From: Sphaerosporella brunnea | Taxonomy: Eukaryota; Ascomycota; Pezizomycetes; Pezizales; Pyronemataceae | Assembly: GCA_008704415.1 (NCBI GenBank) | Contig: VXIS01000062.1 | Span: forward strand, 62,001-126,000 | Length of the DNA stretch: 64,000 nucleotides | Reading direction: 5' to 3' | Part shown: positions 22,988 to 35,586 of the stretch, one piece after another | Layout: each line of letters begins with the position of its first letter | How positions within the stretch are numbered: the stretch's first letter is position 1 | The notes under the pieces: model-generated | The model's database searches: none | The model's input: the letters and a program-made list of their open reading frames with translations, nothing else | What the model was told of the DNA's origin: nothing | Position numbers and translations under genes: made by a program

Positions 22988-25487
22988 ATGTCGTCGTTCT
23001 TAGATCGCTATAATGGAGATCAAGTTAGAGATCGCAGCAGAGGCAGTCGCGAGCGCGAGAGCAGCAGCAACGTCTACGACATGTCTTACGGGCGTCTAAA
23101 TAACGACCGTGAAGGGGCTGCTGGTAGGGGCAGGGGCAGGAGTCCAGGTAAGTCAGCTACGCTCTAACGCGTGCGTGCATCCTTGAAAGGAAGCTCTTTC
23201 ATAATCCGGACGTGCATCAAGTTCTTTGACGCATATCTTATTTCCCACATACCTCTGATGGTTCCTTTGATGGTTTGCTGATCCACTGTTCGCGCAGTAC
23301 CGCGTCGCATCCGTCGCTCGAGATCTCCCCCTGCCGGAAACATCGACCGCTACGTGCCTGGCGGCTCTCCTCGTCGCCGTTCGCGGTCCCCGCCTCCGCG
23401 CCGCTTTGATTACACTCCAACTCGTGGCATATTGGGTGTCCCCGGCTCGATCGATCGCTATGTTCCTCAAGGGGGACCTAGTGGCTCCGCGCTGGTGCCG
23501 CTTTCAGATCCTCACAAACTAGACTACTCTGTCACCTACACATACTTTTCGGAATGGTACCACCAAGAAAATAGCAAAGATAGGGATAGAGAATCGATCA
23601 CGAAGGATGAGGTGCAAGCCGCCTACGATCAATACAGAGATGACCTGAATGCTCGATTGGCCAAACTATTTGTCATGGCCCACAAAAATGATGAGTGGTT
23701 CAAAGAGCGGTATCTGCCAGGGGAACGTGAGGTTGCGAAAGCCAAGATAGTTGCCTATAGGAAAGAGCTATGGCACAAATGGAAGGCCCAGTTGGATGCG
23801 GGAGCATTTGATGATGTGGACCGGGAAGCTTCTACGGTCAAAGAGAACGGTGGGGATGATGCTGTGGAAGAAGTTAATCGGGGTGTTGATGATGGCGGAT
23901 TGAAGCCCGTCTTGTTGATCAAGACCATCAGTCCGACTGTCAGCCGGAAACAGTTAGAAGAGGTGAGTTTACCTCTTCCCCTCGTATCAAAGAAGACCGT
24001 CACTGACTTTTTTGCAGCTTGCTGCAAACAACCTTCCTAATTTCCACTTCGTCTCGCTCTCCGATCCTAACCCGCTCAAGAAATTCCACCGCATCGGGTT
24101 TATCCTTCTGCACCCGGACGACCCCAATTCCGATCCCGCGGTCGTTGACGAGGCAACTGTAGAAATGCTGAACGGCAAATCAATTCATGACGAAAATCAC
24201 GGTGATTTTGTGTGTCATGTCGGTGTCCACAATGGACCAACGAACCCCAAGGCCAAGAAGCTTTTGAATGAGTACATGAGCATGCCGCAAAACCTTAAGA
24301 AGGAAGCGGAACTAGTTGAACGGTGCACAAAGAAACTTGAGGCGGAGCTCGCGGCTCACGACGACACGATGCACGACTATGACGGCTGGGAGCTTGTGAA
24401 GGACAGAGTAGAGGCGTGGGGAACCGTTGAGAGGGAGAAGCGTGAGACGTCTGAAGAGGAAGGAGAAGAAGGTGCCGACTCAGAGGTTGAACTGAAGATC
24501 CTGAAGAAGAAAATCGACATCGGAGTCGAATATCTCAGACGGGCGTTCAACTTTTGCATGTACTGTGTATCGTCTTCGGATTCCATCCACGAACTCACCA
24601 GGAAATGCCCCGGCGGTCACATTCGCCGGCCGACCCCTTCTATGGACTACCAAGCCGACCAGCGGACCATCAACTGGACCAAGAACTGGCAGGACAAGCT
24701 TGAACTGTTTGTCAACCCTCCAGAACCGAATCACGATAACTATTCAGAACGACTGAAGAAAATTGGGGGCAAGCCCGTAGAAGAGGCGGTGAAGGAGGAA
24801 ACATTGAAGTATGTCAAACGGGAGGACGAAGGAAAATACCGCTGCCGAGTAGGCACGTGCACAAAGCTGTTCAAGGGCGAGGAGTTTTGGTCCAAGCATC
24901 TGGACAAGAAGCATAACGAGTGGCTCGAGCAGCTGAAACTGGATGCCCTTCTCGTCAACACTTACGTTTCGGACCCAACCCGAGTTCACCCACCCAAGAT
25001 CGAGCAGAACGCGCAAGGAAACTTCCAGGCCGGCGGTATGGGCGGAGCTAGGGGCCCTCCCATGCTGCCCATGGGGTTCCCGGCCGGTGTGATTCCTCCA
25101 CCACCTGGCTTTCCATTCAACGCCGCCTTCATGGCTGCGGCTACGCAGGGAATCCATGCGAACGGTAATGGAACCCTTCCAGGTGCCGTGGGTCCTATCC
25201 GCCGTGGCCGCAATCTGAGCGGTGGCGCCCCCGGCGCAAGAGAACCGCCCCGATACGGCCAGCCGTATGTTCGCCCGGACCGTGCCCAACGCGAGAGGGA
25301 ACGTGAGAAGAGAGATCGTGAGATGCGGGAAGCGCAGTCCAAGAAGGCGGGAGCAACTGGCGGACCTGCGCCGGCAGTGGGCCCGGGACCAGATGCAGAG
25401 CTGGCGGTGATGGGAAGAGCTGTGAAGAGCTACAAAGACTTGGATGCCACGGAGGGGAAAAAGGGACTCGACGAGCTGGATTACTAG
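22988..25487 (+). CDS. ARS2: ARS2/SERRATE zinc-finger protein (fission yeast Pir2 homologue)
   Basis: Scaffold that joins the nuclear cap-binding complex to RNA processing and decay machinery. Exons 22988-23147, 23298-23962 and 24018-25487; introns of 150 nt (GTAAGT ... CGCAG) and 55 nt (GTGAGT ... TGCAG). The joined frame gives 764 aa. The N-terminus is an RS/Arg-rich stretch (RRIRRSRSPP, RRRSRSPPPRRFDY). Then comes the SERRATE/Ars2 N-terminal domain with LDYSVTYTYFSEWY and DEWFKERYLPGE, an RRM-like centre (KPVLLIKTISP, FHFVSLSDPNP), and a helical block. The C2H2-like finger is YRCRVGTCTKLFKGEEFWSKH ending in KKH near residue 590. A Gly/Pro-rich region leads to the conserved tail VKSYKDLDATE ... 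LDELDY. Start is the first ATG of the exon (AAGATGTC). ATG-proximal sequence upstream is pyrimidine-rich. A partner in the same pathway, a Red5-like protein, lies at 61108. Confidence 0.95.
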
Positions 25488-26189
25488 TTCCATCCCCGCT
25501 CCTTTTGAGTGTTAGGGCACTCTTTTCCTGACGTACTCTCTACCTCCATTTTTCCTATATTTCTTTTATATATTTTTTCTCATTCGCTCTCCGCGATCAG
25601 TTAGTTCCTGTGTTTTGGGTGTCGCTTTTCGTATGTTTTTCCATGTGATCCTTTTTCTCTTTCTGTGAAATTAGTTTCTTTTTTCATTTTTTTCATCCTA
25701 ACTCCGGATCGGTGTGTGTTTGTTATGTGGTGAGTTTGAGCAAATTCCAATCAAAAAGACCTGTGAATCTCCCAAACTTTTTTATTTGCACGAAAAGTCC
25801 ACACCCAATTTTTAATCGCCACCGTTGTCCCTACTTATGTATGTAGATTTGCCAACTTAACCCACGGAGACAGAGACGACAAACACTCAAGATTGCTTAC
25901 TCTGACGCTGGACTAGCTAAGCTGATGGATGACATAGTGCTTGCGAAGAGAAAAAAGAAAAAAAAAAAAACGCAATCAGATGGACGACCCGTGACAATAC
26001 GTGCATGCCTAAACATATCATCATACTTGCTTGGTTTTACCAAAGGCGCAGGCTGAAGTGATGCAACGATGCCATGGTGGATGAGAGCGCACATGGGTGG
26101 TAGTTGGCACGACCGAAAAAAAAGGGCAAAAAAAAGAAAACACCTGCAGCCCAAATAAAAACGGACCCTAGAAGTGGTAGATCTGCGAG

Positions 26190-26222
<33 letters not shown>

Positions 26223-26480
26223 ATCACGAGACAGATGCAAGAAAAAAAGCGAAACGGAAGATATCCAGACAAAAAAAACACGTAAACAACCCTGAGACAA
26301 CAGAGAAGAAAAAAGAAAAAGAAAAACCATTCCAACGCCATTTCCTTCGCCATAAACCGCAAAAAGTACTGATCAAATCCAGATAGGCAGACCTACCAAT
26401 CCTTAGACCTCGGTAGATTGCAATCGTCGAAAAATGCGTGGTGCCCCTATGGGTCAGCAAGCATATTGATAATGGGTCTT
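25488..26480. other. convergent 3' intergenic region of ARS2 and RIM15
   Basis: No gene. It contains a 29-nt A run at 26190-26218 and further A and T tracts, suiting 3' untranslated regions transcribed from both sides. Lysine- or phenylalanine-rich frames across the A run are artefacts of the homopolymer. Confidence 0.55.
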
Positions 26481-29400
26481 TTAAACCCTCCTCCCTTCGC
26501 TGCTCTTGGTCCGTTTTAGCTCAGGGGGGCTCCGTTTAACGCCTCTGATCAGCTCTCCGATGCTTCTACTCTTGTTGGGCTTTTTGCCTCCGCTCAAGGA
26601 GTCTTCGTCATCGGCATCCGCTTCCTCTCCCAGTAACCCTTCTTTGCGCTGTTTCCCCAACTTTTCCTTCTTTTTCTCCATTGAGCTCCTCTTGTTCTTG
26701 GTTTTGAAATCCAGTGCTTGAGGCGGGAATCGCTCATCATCTTGATCTGACAGATTCTTGTCCTTCGACGGGGAAAATAACATGCTAAACCTCAACTTCT
26801 CTTCCTTCTTTTTGTCCGCATCTTCCGGTGTTTTTACTACTGGAGGATGCGTTCGGAACCTCTGCAACACGGGAGGCGAGTTTGATCTGCTCCGAGGCGT
26901 CTTTGGTGACTCTACCGTATGGGATCCAAACGCAGGTGTAGAGGTTATGGACGGCGGCAATGGGGCCAAATCAAGCGACGCTGGTAGTGGAGGGGGTGAT
27001 AAGCTTTCCATCATTCCAGCGCTGATTTGCGTCGACAATGGGGATGGAATCCGTTCCATAGCGTGCGATTGCAACCTAGTTGGGGCAGTTTCTTGATGCG
27101 CAATGCTGACAGGCTGAGGCGGAGGCAACGTATTACCCAATATTCCAGGCTCCAGAGTCAACCCCGAACCAATGGAACCAATATCCCAATTGCTGCTGGA
27201 TATAGATATTGCATCATCGTCCGCTGTGGAATATTGAGAGGGGGTAACACCTGTTCTTGCACCCGCCATGAATCGTTCCACCGTTGGTGACATTTGTCCG
27301 ATCTTGTCAGATATAATGGGCGGCTGCCTTGCACTGACCGACTCCTTCCGATCCCCGAAAGTCGTTCGCTCAGCAGGGGGCGCTTTCCAGAAGCATAGAC
27401 GTTCCAACACGTCGATGAGTTTAGATGGCGTCGCAGGTTTCTCCATCAGTTCGTCGAAGTGCTGTGGATCGGAGAGGTCCTTCAGATAACCCGTAACAGC
27501 AACGATCGGGGTAGAGGAGTTAGGGTTTTTGCTAGTTCGAATCATCCGAGCAACATCCTCGCCGTTGATTTGAGGAAGCTTGAACTCCATCAAGATTATA
27601 TCGACTAAGATTGGTCAATAATGCAATCTCCTTGGGCACCCAGGGGGGCATACACTTGACTTCGCCCATGGCGTAGCGCATGGCCTCTGCGCCGTTCTCG
27701 ACCATGATGGTTCGGCACTTCAATTTTTCCAATAGTCGCTCCATCACCATCCTCGAGACTGGATGATCTTCACATACTGGACCCGAGTTAGCCATTGCAA
27801 TAGCAAGGGATGCGTTTCACTCACCCAACACATCAAGCGGTCGAAAAATGGGGCAATCAAAGCTGATGTTAGACATCCTCCTGGCACTTTGTCTTCGGCG
27901 TTGTACTCGAAGCAAAGCACTGCTACGAACATCTTCGTTGTCAGATGAGGACGGCGACATGTCAAATACTTGACTTCTTCGCTTTTGCTGATGCCGGAAA
28001 TTTTCGACAACAGAAGCCGTTTCGCTGTCTGTCGAGCCAACGGTGAGTGATCGAACTCGAGGATTGGCAGGCATAGGCACCGGTTGTTTTGAATCTTGGA
28101 AAGTTTTGGTCGGAGAAGAAGAGACCGATGATGGTATAGCAGAGGATGTCTGTGCCCCTGCTTTGGGCTGTATCTTGACCGGCGAGGACGACATCGATGG
28201 AGAGTGAGAGTGAGTCTTTGGATTGGTTGGCAATCGAGGCATATCGACGAATGACCCCGGCTGTAGAGAGCTGGGATTGGACTGCTGGGACAGGTTGGAG
28301 GATATGCTAGCAGTAGACATCTTTCTCTTGTCCGAGCCAGCAGCACTAAATGACACCAAAAGAGGTGATGACGGTTGAGACACCCGAGCAGGAGAAGAAT
28401 TAGAATGGTGGAAATGGCTGGATGGGGACACCGGTCGCTTCCCGCCATTCTTTGAAGAGTTTGACAATGCCCTCCCCAGGGGCTTTCCTGACGCAATGGG
28501 GCTGGTATCCATTGGCGATGCAGGATTTGATGTTGTCAGTGCTGGTGTCGACTTCAAGGCTTCTGTCTTGAGCTTTTGGATGACATCTTTGTTTGCCTTT
28601 TCCAAAACAGGCAAATTTTTGAAGGCAAAGGTACCAAAATCGTCCTGAGCGGCGGGCTCACTCAGCCTCCTGTTACGTCCTTCGCGGACGTGAGGGGGTA
28701 TCGAGAGTGGGATGAGGCCACGCTTGCTCGAGCCAATCTCTTTCCGAACACGAGACACGGCATCGTGAGGCCGCTCGGGGAGATCGGCGCCAGGAGTTGT
28801 GGACGGTGTTGACTGGTCGTCAAATTCATCTCCAAATGATTGCAGTGTTGCGCCACGAGAGTCAAAATATTCGGTGTCTTCAGGATTTTGCGGAGTTGGT
28901 ACGAACTGAGGTTCCTCCTCGAGCAATGTATCCCAATTGATACCCGCAAAAAATGGATGATTTTTGACCTCCTCTGCACCGTTAGCCCCCAGTCTTTGCG
29001 TCTGGTCAGAACACATGAGTTGATTCATGATGTCTTTGGCGTCCGGCGAGGCTTCGTCCTCATCATCATCCAAATCAGGCCAGTCAATCTTTCGAGCCAA
29101 AATGTTTTCAAACACCTGCTCGGGAGTATCGGCATGAAAGGGGGGATAACCATATAGGAATTCAAAGAGAATACACCCAAGTGACCACCAATCACTGGTC
29201 TCATCCTGCCCTGTTCCGCTAATGGTTTCTGGGGCGAGATAATCCGGAGTGCCAACAAACTTGCGGTTGTTGCCACCATCCTCGGGATCAAACAATGCCA
29301 ACTGCGGAGGTATCATGGACTGTGGGGCCTGCTGAACTTGGCTTTGACTTCCATGCGAGGTTACGTGTTGAAGGCCAAGTGCACTAAAGTCGCTTGATGT

Positions 29401-32400
29401 ACTAGTCTCGCTTTGCGCATCGTCATCTCCAGTTAGAGCCCTTCGACTTGCAATCGCGCTGTGACCCGCTGGTTCATTCAAGTTGAAGTTTTGCAGCATA
29501 ATGGCCAAATGTTCGGAACCGCTATCGCTCCGTGGATTCGATGACCGCCTAAGAGAGCTTTCCCGACTCAGGTTGCTGCCTTCTCGGCTCAGACTGAAAT
29601 ACGATGGGTTCACCAATTGAGCATTGCTATCGGCCACAATCGACGGCGTGATTGAAGGCGAAGTGGCTCCAGGATAGTCGAATGATGTGGAGCGTGAGGA
29701 AGCCATTGATTTTGATCTTTGAAATGGGCCTTGTTTCAGTAGGTCGGGTGTCGATTCTGACGACTGAGTTTGGGCTCGTTTCTGACGCCCAATCAGCCCC
29801 ATGCGCGAGAGTCCAAAATCTGTGAGCTTGAGATGACCCTTTTGATCAATTAACAGATTGTCGGGCTTCAGATCACGGTGAATGATGCCTCTGCCATGTA
29901 GATGCTCCAGGCCCAAGACAACCTCCGCCAGGTATTTCTTCGCCCACGCCTCTGGCAGTCCGCCTAGAACCTTGATGAGCGCAGCACAGTCACCACCGTT
30001 CAAGTATTCCATGACCAGATAAAGATAGTCTTTACTGGCGAATGTCCAAAACAACTTGGCCACAAAATCACTCTCACCCTGGACCATCATGATTGCCCTC
30101 TCCGCTCGTACGTTGGTGACTTGGTTCTTTGCAATCATGTCCGCCTTCTTCAGCACTTTGATGGCAAAGTAGTCACCCGTGGACTTCTTTTTGGAAAGGT
30201 AAACGCTTCCAAAAGCGCCCTTGCTGATGGGTTTGATGATCTCAAAATCCTTTATCGAAGGAGGCATGGCGCGGTTCTGCTGAGACGGATTGACGCCCGA
30301 AAGATGAGGGGAAGAAGGTGCACCGCCAGACTTATTGACTTGGTCAGATAAGGTGGCAGAGGACTGACGCCGATGATGAAAATTGTGTTCCAAGGCGGGG
30401 GAGAAATCCCCTGTAGATAACAGGGGTGAGGTGATTGGCGTTGGCATGTTTTCATACATGGAAGCTCTAGGCTTCGAAATTCTCAATGGCGAAGAAGATG
30501 GGGCCATGCGTGAAGGCGACGGCTGCCGTTTTGGCGAGTGAGAACTGTTGGGCTGGAGGACGCTCCGCCTGTTGTCTCGCGATAATCTAGCCGCCAATTC
30601 ATGATCAGATATTGGGCTTTCAGTGTTTCCATGGCCGATGACGGCAGCTGAGGAGGATTTGGCACTCGTGTCGCTGTCAGCACCTTCATTCTCGAACTGC
30701 ATGCTAGCTCGATGATATCTGGCCCGGCGGCTAGTGACCCGGTGAAGGCTTTGTTGGGACTTCGGGGTAGAGCATTCCATGGGACTGGTGGTGCCAGATC
30801 CCGCTGGAGAGGAATGCCTTCTTAGACTCCGGTCGGGCTCGGCTAGATTGCTGTTACTCCGCTGCAGGCCACTGAAAGAGCTGTCGAAAATAGATTCCTC
30901 GTCCTCAGAGCCGCCACTATAATCAAGATCATCGTTGGACGGCTCCGTGGCTTTCTTCAGAGCCTCATCGATGCAGTCCTGTACAAGCATGCTGAATTCA
31001 AGCCGGATTCTCTCGGAATATTCTATAGTGTTTCTGTGCCGAAACACTGCCTCGACCTTCGCCTTTGCTGCGGCCTCGGTATCTTGACATAACAGCGCTA
31101 GGCCTTTTTCCTCATCCATGGTGTTTGTGGTTGGAGACTGCCATTGCATGACTTGGTTGATTCGGGCCTCCGACTCAGGTGACTGGGTGCGAAAAGTGCC
31201 CAGTTCCCCCATCCCGGAACCCTCCTTAATGGCAGGAGTACTGATTTCCAGCGCCGTATCACAAAGATCGAGTAAGAGTTCAACTTTGCGCACGAGAGGA
31301 CGGCGCGTAGGAAAGAAGCGTGATCTGTTTCCAGACGCTGAGTGGGACCTCGAAGGAGGTGTTCCAGGGGACGCGATACCCGAAGGAGACGGCGAAGAAG
31401 GACCGATCTGCATCCCGCGATATTCAATTGGGGTAAGAGGTTGAGCAGACTCTCCAGGAACTGAGCGTGCCGATCTTCGCTCCATGGCATCCAAAACCTT
31501 GACAATGGCTTGTCTGTGCATGCCCAAATTCTCCTGGCATAACTGGACATCGCTTTCCGCCTTGTGCTCCAACATGCAGAGCTCCGAATGCTTCTCAAAC
31601 CACCATGGCTGAATCTGTCTCTCACATATTCGACACAGGACTGGCATCGGAGGAGGATGGTTCTCCGGATCGACAGCGCCCTGCTCAGCGAGACTTGTCA
31701 GGTATCGCGCCAACATTCCTGCGCCTACCCCCAACGATTCCACTAGAACCGGAGCGAGATCGATAGTGATTTCAGTTGGCTCCACGAAAGGGCGTACCAC
31801 CCACATAGTCTTTGCTACGTCAGGCCACGTCGGTTTTGTCTCTGGGGGGAGCTTACATGACTAGGCTCGCCGGTCGACCGGTCATAAATCAGAATGCCTT
31901 GCCCTTCCAAAGTCAATGTAGTTTGCTGCTCGGGTATCTCGTCCATTTGAAAAGCTTCGACTTCGGAAGAGGGGGAAGCCAGATGAGCTGCATTAGAGTC
32001 TTTAGAAAGCTTTGACATCGATCCCATTGTCACAGAAAAGCGAAGCTTGTAACTGCGCGAATCGTCGGTCTTCATGGTCTCTACTGCTCGTTGAAATGCC
32101 TCCTTGTCATCCACCAGCAGATCCGCAATCGGCTGACCTTGTATGGAGTCTCTAGAGGTTCTAGAGGTAGATTCTCGTCAGAAACAGGAAACCCAAAAGA
32201 ACGGGCACGGCAGATAGGGATCTCACCCGATGACAGCGTCCCATGAAGGACTGACCCAACGGACCTTGCCGTCGATATTCAAGTCCATGATGACATTGTA
32301 GCTTTCCTCTGCAGCTTCCTTCAGGTCCTCCTTCTCGGCTCGCATCGTCATGCTTGGGCTGCGCTCCATGGATCTCCGAGTTAATTCTTCGTTCGCAGGA

Positions 32401-32459
32401 GGAGCGAGCGTAGCACTCCCACTGGCAACCCTCCTTCCAGCCCCCAAGTCGGTTGCCAT
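26481..32459 (-). CDS. RIM15: Rim15-type PAS/AGC kinase with C-terminal receiver domain
   Basis: Nutrient-controlled kinase that governs entry into quiescence, acting through Igo/endosulfine on PP2A in yeast. Five exons: 32459-32227, 32160-31857, 31809-27825, 27776-27654, 27604-26481. The introns are 66, 47, 48 and 49 nt; the joined frame gives 1922 aa. A PAS domain (about 50-130) has YNVIMDLNIDGKVRWVSPSW. A C2HC-like finger, CRICERQIQPWWFEKHSELC, lies near 235. The kinase (about 700-1135) shows ISKGAFGSVYL, HRDLKPDN, TDFGLSR and GTPDYLAPE, with a long Ser-rich insert before the activation segment, as in this family. The receiver domain (about 1508-1630) has LVCEDHPVSR, VAVTGY and MEKPATPSKL, but the phospho-acceptor position reads ILMEFKLPQ, with Glu instead of Asp. 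The tail is Ser/Pro/Lys-rich and phospho-site dense. Start is the first ATG in the frame; an earlier non-recognised exon cannot be excluded. Confidence 0.94.
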
Positions 32460-34934
32460 CGCGGAAAGTAAACAGAGCTGGGATGTTCGGGATAAACAAG
32501 GTCGGGTCAATCGTATAGGCAGCTGCGGGAATAATAACAGAGGTGGGCCGACCCTACCCGGGGGCCTCTCTGTCGAAGGGTGCTTGAAGTCCGATTCCGA
32601 GTGTACTTCAGTCGACTTTTACTGATTTGGGGGAGGGGGGTTCCGGCTAGGAAGACTGAGGATAAATTGCCATCGTTGTCCAGAAGAGACAAAGATCGCA
32701 ATGGTGTTGCCGTGGGCTTTTGCTTTTTTTCGCGAGGTTGGTGGGGCTCGTTCTATGGGTGGGGCGGAGTGGGATGGATGTTGGGCTTCGTCGCAACGAT
32801 TGTGACGCGGGAAGCAGTAACGAAGGTAGAGTAGTAAACTGTGGTGCTGGTAAGGAGGGATGATGGCGGGGGGTGGGCGGTAGTATGGGTTACTCTCTAG
32901 ACGACACAACTACGACGACAGACGAGTGGATGTGATGGCAACGAGGACAGCAACGACGACAACAACGACTATCTGGCTGGCTGGCGACAAAGACCACGAT
33001 CCACGATCGTGAAGGAATCCGGAGCAGCAGCGAGCGTATGCGTGTTATAGAACTGGAGGGAATGGATAACTATACGTATACGATGTGGCCTGGGCTGCCA
33101 GCGGCAGATGGGTGGATCGGTGAGGGTTGGGGTTCTTTTGTCAACGTTGCCGTCGAAAACAGAGCAGTGCAGGGGTCTGATGCACAGGTGGGCGGGGGTG
33201 CTTTTTTGTGGTTGGTTTGGAGTTTGAAAAAGAGAGGGAAGAGTGCGAGCGTGAGGTCGTGCGGTGTGGGCCCACTGTGGGGGGCTGTAGCAGTGGACGA
33301 TTGTGGTATTGTTGGAACCCGTTGTATGCTCAGGGCCACCAGTACAGCCGTTATGATACCAATGAGAAGAGGGGTGAACTGGCTCCATTGAACATATTTG
33401 GTATTCCATGAAGTCTTCTAACGTTACGACTGAAGGAGGAGACCACATTTTCGTGCTTGATTTCCGACCTTATTTAGCTTCATTTTGCTGCACTCAAACG
33501 AAAACTGGTGCACCGGTCGTCGCCTGTGCGAGCGGCGCGCGTTTGGCCATCATTGGATCACGTGCATGGGAGTTGGCCCAGTTGTGGAGAATTAGAGTAG
33601 GGATCAGCAACTTCAGCAGCAAACCGAGCTATCTCTCCAGCGTCTGAGGTACTTGAGACGTCTCGGGGTTGAGCTCGCAGATAATTCTGCTGATTACCAA
33701 TTTAGATACCGATCGCCTCACAATGCCATACATACCGTACCTTCCTGTGCATAGAGTACACCCACCTTAAGGTATTAATAACAAGCAAACGGGCTGCATG
33801 AGCTCACGGATGCGGTGTGTGGCTGCATACTCACCAAGACGGCTCAATCACATTTGTCCTTCCCACACCTTTTGTCGTTCATCATAAATAATGGAATTGT
33901 GGGCACCACCTGCCGGTGCCCCTCCCTCTCACCCTGTATGTCATGCTATCATCCCATTCTCATGAGCTCCCGGATCCCTAACTTTCAGTGTCGGCGTCTG
34001 AATGGCCAGCCTTGCGATGATCATCACCTCTACTCCCTTTCATATGTGCGGGAATACATAAACATGATAAGGCGTTAAACCCTATTTCCCCATTCAAATT
34101 TTCGATCCCACTCATTGAAAGCTTTCTCGTCGCGTAACATGCTTTTCTTCACTCCTACCTTGCAGCTGTCCCGAGTGACTGAGCACGAACAAATCCGGAC
34201 TACTACCAAAGATTGCGCTCCGGCAAGAAACATGATGATGCTATGTGATTCCATCAGAGCTATGGGAGGCAACATAATACGTACCTTCCTAGGTAGGTAC
34301 CAGGTAAATAGTACTACCATTAATTTATCTCATAATTAGGGCCGATGATATCGGGGGCAGCCTTTTCCCCGCCCTACCACGAGACAACGACTTCAAAGTC
34401 GAATCGAAACACCCAACGGTCAACATATCTGCAGCATCAGGAACCACGCGATGGTTCTCGGGTTACCTGGACTGTTAGTCTCATTAAACGGGACTGCCAG
34501 CGGAGTCAGTTTCCTGAGTGATAGTTGGTGACGTCCGAACTATTTAGTCCTAGGCTTGTTAATTTGTGATATTCGCCCATCATCTTGGCCATTGCCAGCG
34601 CAACACGTGCGTCCCCCTCTTTCGAAGATGAGCTGCAGAGTTTGTCCGCGGACATGTTGACACGACGGCAAAGTATCTGGTGCAGGCTTTGTTTTTCCTT
34701 TCGTATGTAGGAGACCTACATAAGTCCTAGCAGAGCGCGCCTAAAGACATGTTGAGTCCTCCACATCCGCTCTCCGTACATACCCATCCACACCCACAAT
34801 CTCGATCGAGTTCATCTCAAAGCCGACACGAGTAGGGAAGATGTTCAATCCCCGTGTTTTCCGAACAACCTCCCAACTCAATCCTGCACACGCTTATCAG
34901 TGACATCACCTTCCCTGCATTCCACCGGCTCCAA
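32460..34934. other. 2.5-kb RIM15 upstream region
   Basis: The first ~1 kb should be the RIM15 promoter and 5' leader, with CAACGACGACAACAACGAC-like repeats near 32940. The rest up to the MITE at 34935 shows no conserved reading frame, tRNA-like fold or repeat that I can support. Confidence 0.45.
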
Positions 34935-35179
34935 TAGAGGGATCCGGCAGGATTTCAGTTTCTGAGGTTGGTGCTGCCGGCAACTGGGTACATGCGAAGA
35001 TGTGATTTGTGGGTCCGTTAAGCAGAACTCCAATTGCTTGACTCTGGGGTTCGCAACCCGAACTCTAAATATCTGCTGGTCCGGGTCGCGCACGGCTTGC
35101 TCTCCTCAAATCACCTCTTCGCGTCCACCCGGCGCCGGCAGCACCAGCCTCGAAAACCAAATCCCGCCGGATCCCTCTA
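34935..35179. mobile_element. MITE-like element 3 (245 bp, long imperfect inverted repeats)
   Basis: The arms of about 70 bp face each other: left TAGAGGGATCCGGCAGGATTT at 34935, right its imperfect reverse complement ending CCGGATCCCTCTA at 35179. The shared inner block GTGCTGCCGGC and the pair GCGAAGATGTGATTT / AAATCACCTCTTCGC extend the foldback. TA lies at both tips. Weak similarity may continue outwards to about 34890 and 35225, so the true ends could be wider. It ends 222 bp left of the large transposon. Confidence 0.7.
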
Positions 35180-35400
35180 CTAGATGGGGTGCTGGAGAGC
35201 GAAGAGGGGAAGTTCTAGCAAGCGTGAGGCTTTGGAGTAGGTAGTAGATATTGAACGCAGGCGCCATCGCCGTTGCTGCTATGTACATCATACTTGCTGG
35301 AAACTGCGCAACCTCACTTTACGAGCTTCCTGAGAAGAATAAACCAATTATGTAGCGAGGTTGTGCAAGTAAGTAGCGGTTGGTCCTCTCGTAAACCAGC

Positions 35401-35426
35401 CACTCAAGGAGCGTCTGGTGCAAGAC
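35401..35426 (+). repeat. left terminal inverted repeat of the 12.4-kb element
   Basis: 26 bp beginning CACT with the 14-bp core GTCTGGTGCAAGAC at 35413-35426, preceded by AGC. It lies 160 bp before the ATG of the DUF6589 gene, so it may be part of that promoter. The core could be the transposase-binding site. Confidence 0.8.
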
Positions 35427-35586
35427 CCGTCCGACACTAAGGCTTTTATTGGGCGTGTGATACCACCTTGGCGGATAGCTTAGCGTAAACTTAGTTGCCT
35501 GCCCCACCAGATTCTGCGTGTGGAGTGTGCCTCCCACGAACACGTACTCTACAACAACGACGTGCCCTATCTATCTCAGACCTATC

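Noticed and set aside
26037..26386. Lys-rich and Phe-rich frames across the 29-nt A run
   Set aside because: They are artefacts of a homopolymer in a 3' intergenic region.
32507..32701. Minus-strand frame upstream of the RIM15 ATG as an extra first exon
   Set aside because: It has no ATG at a suitable place, no matching donor in phase and no similarity to the PAS-proximal region of this family.
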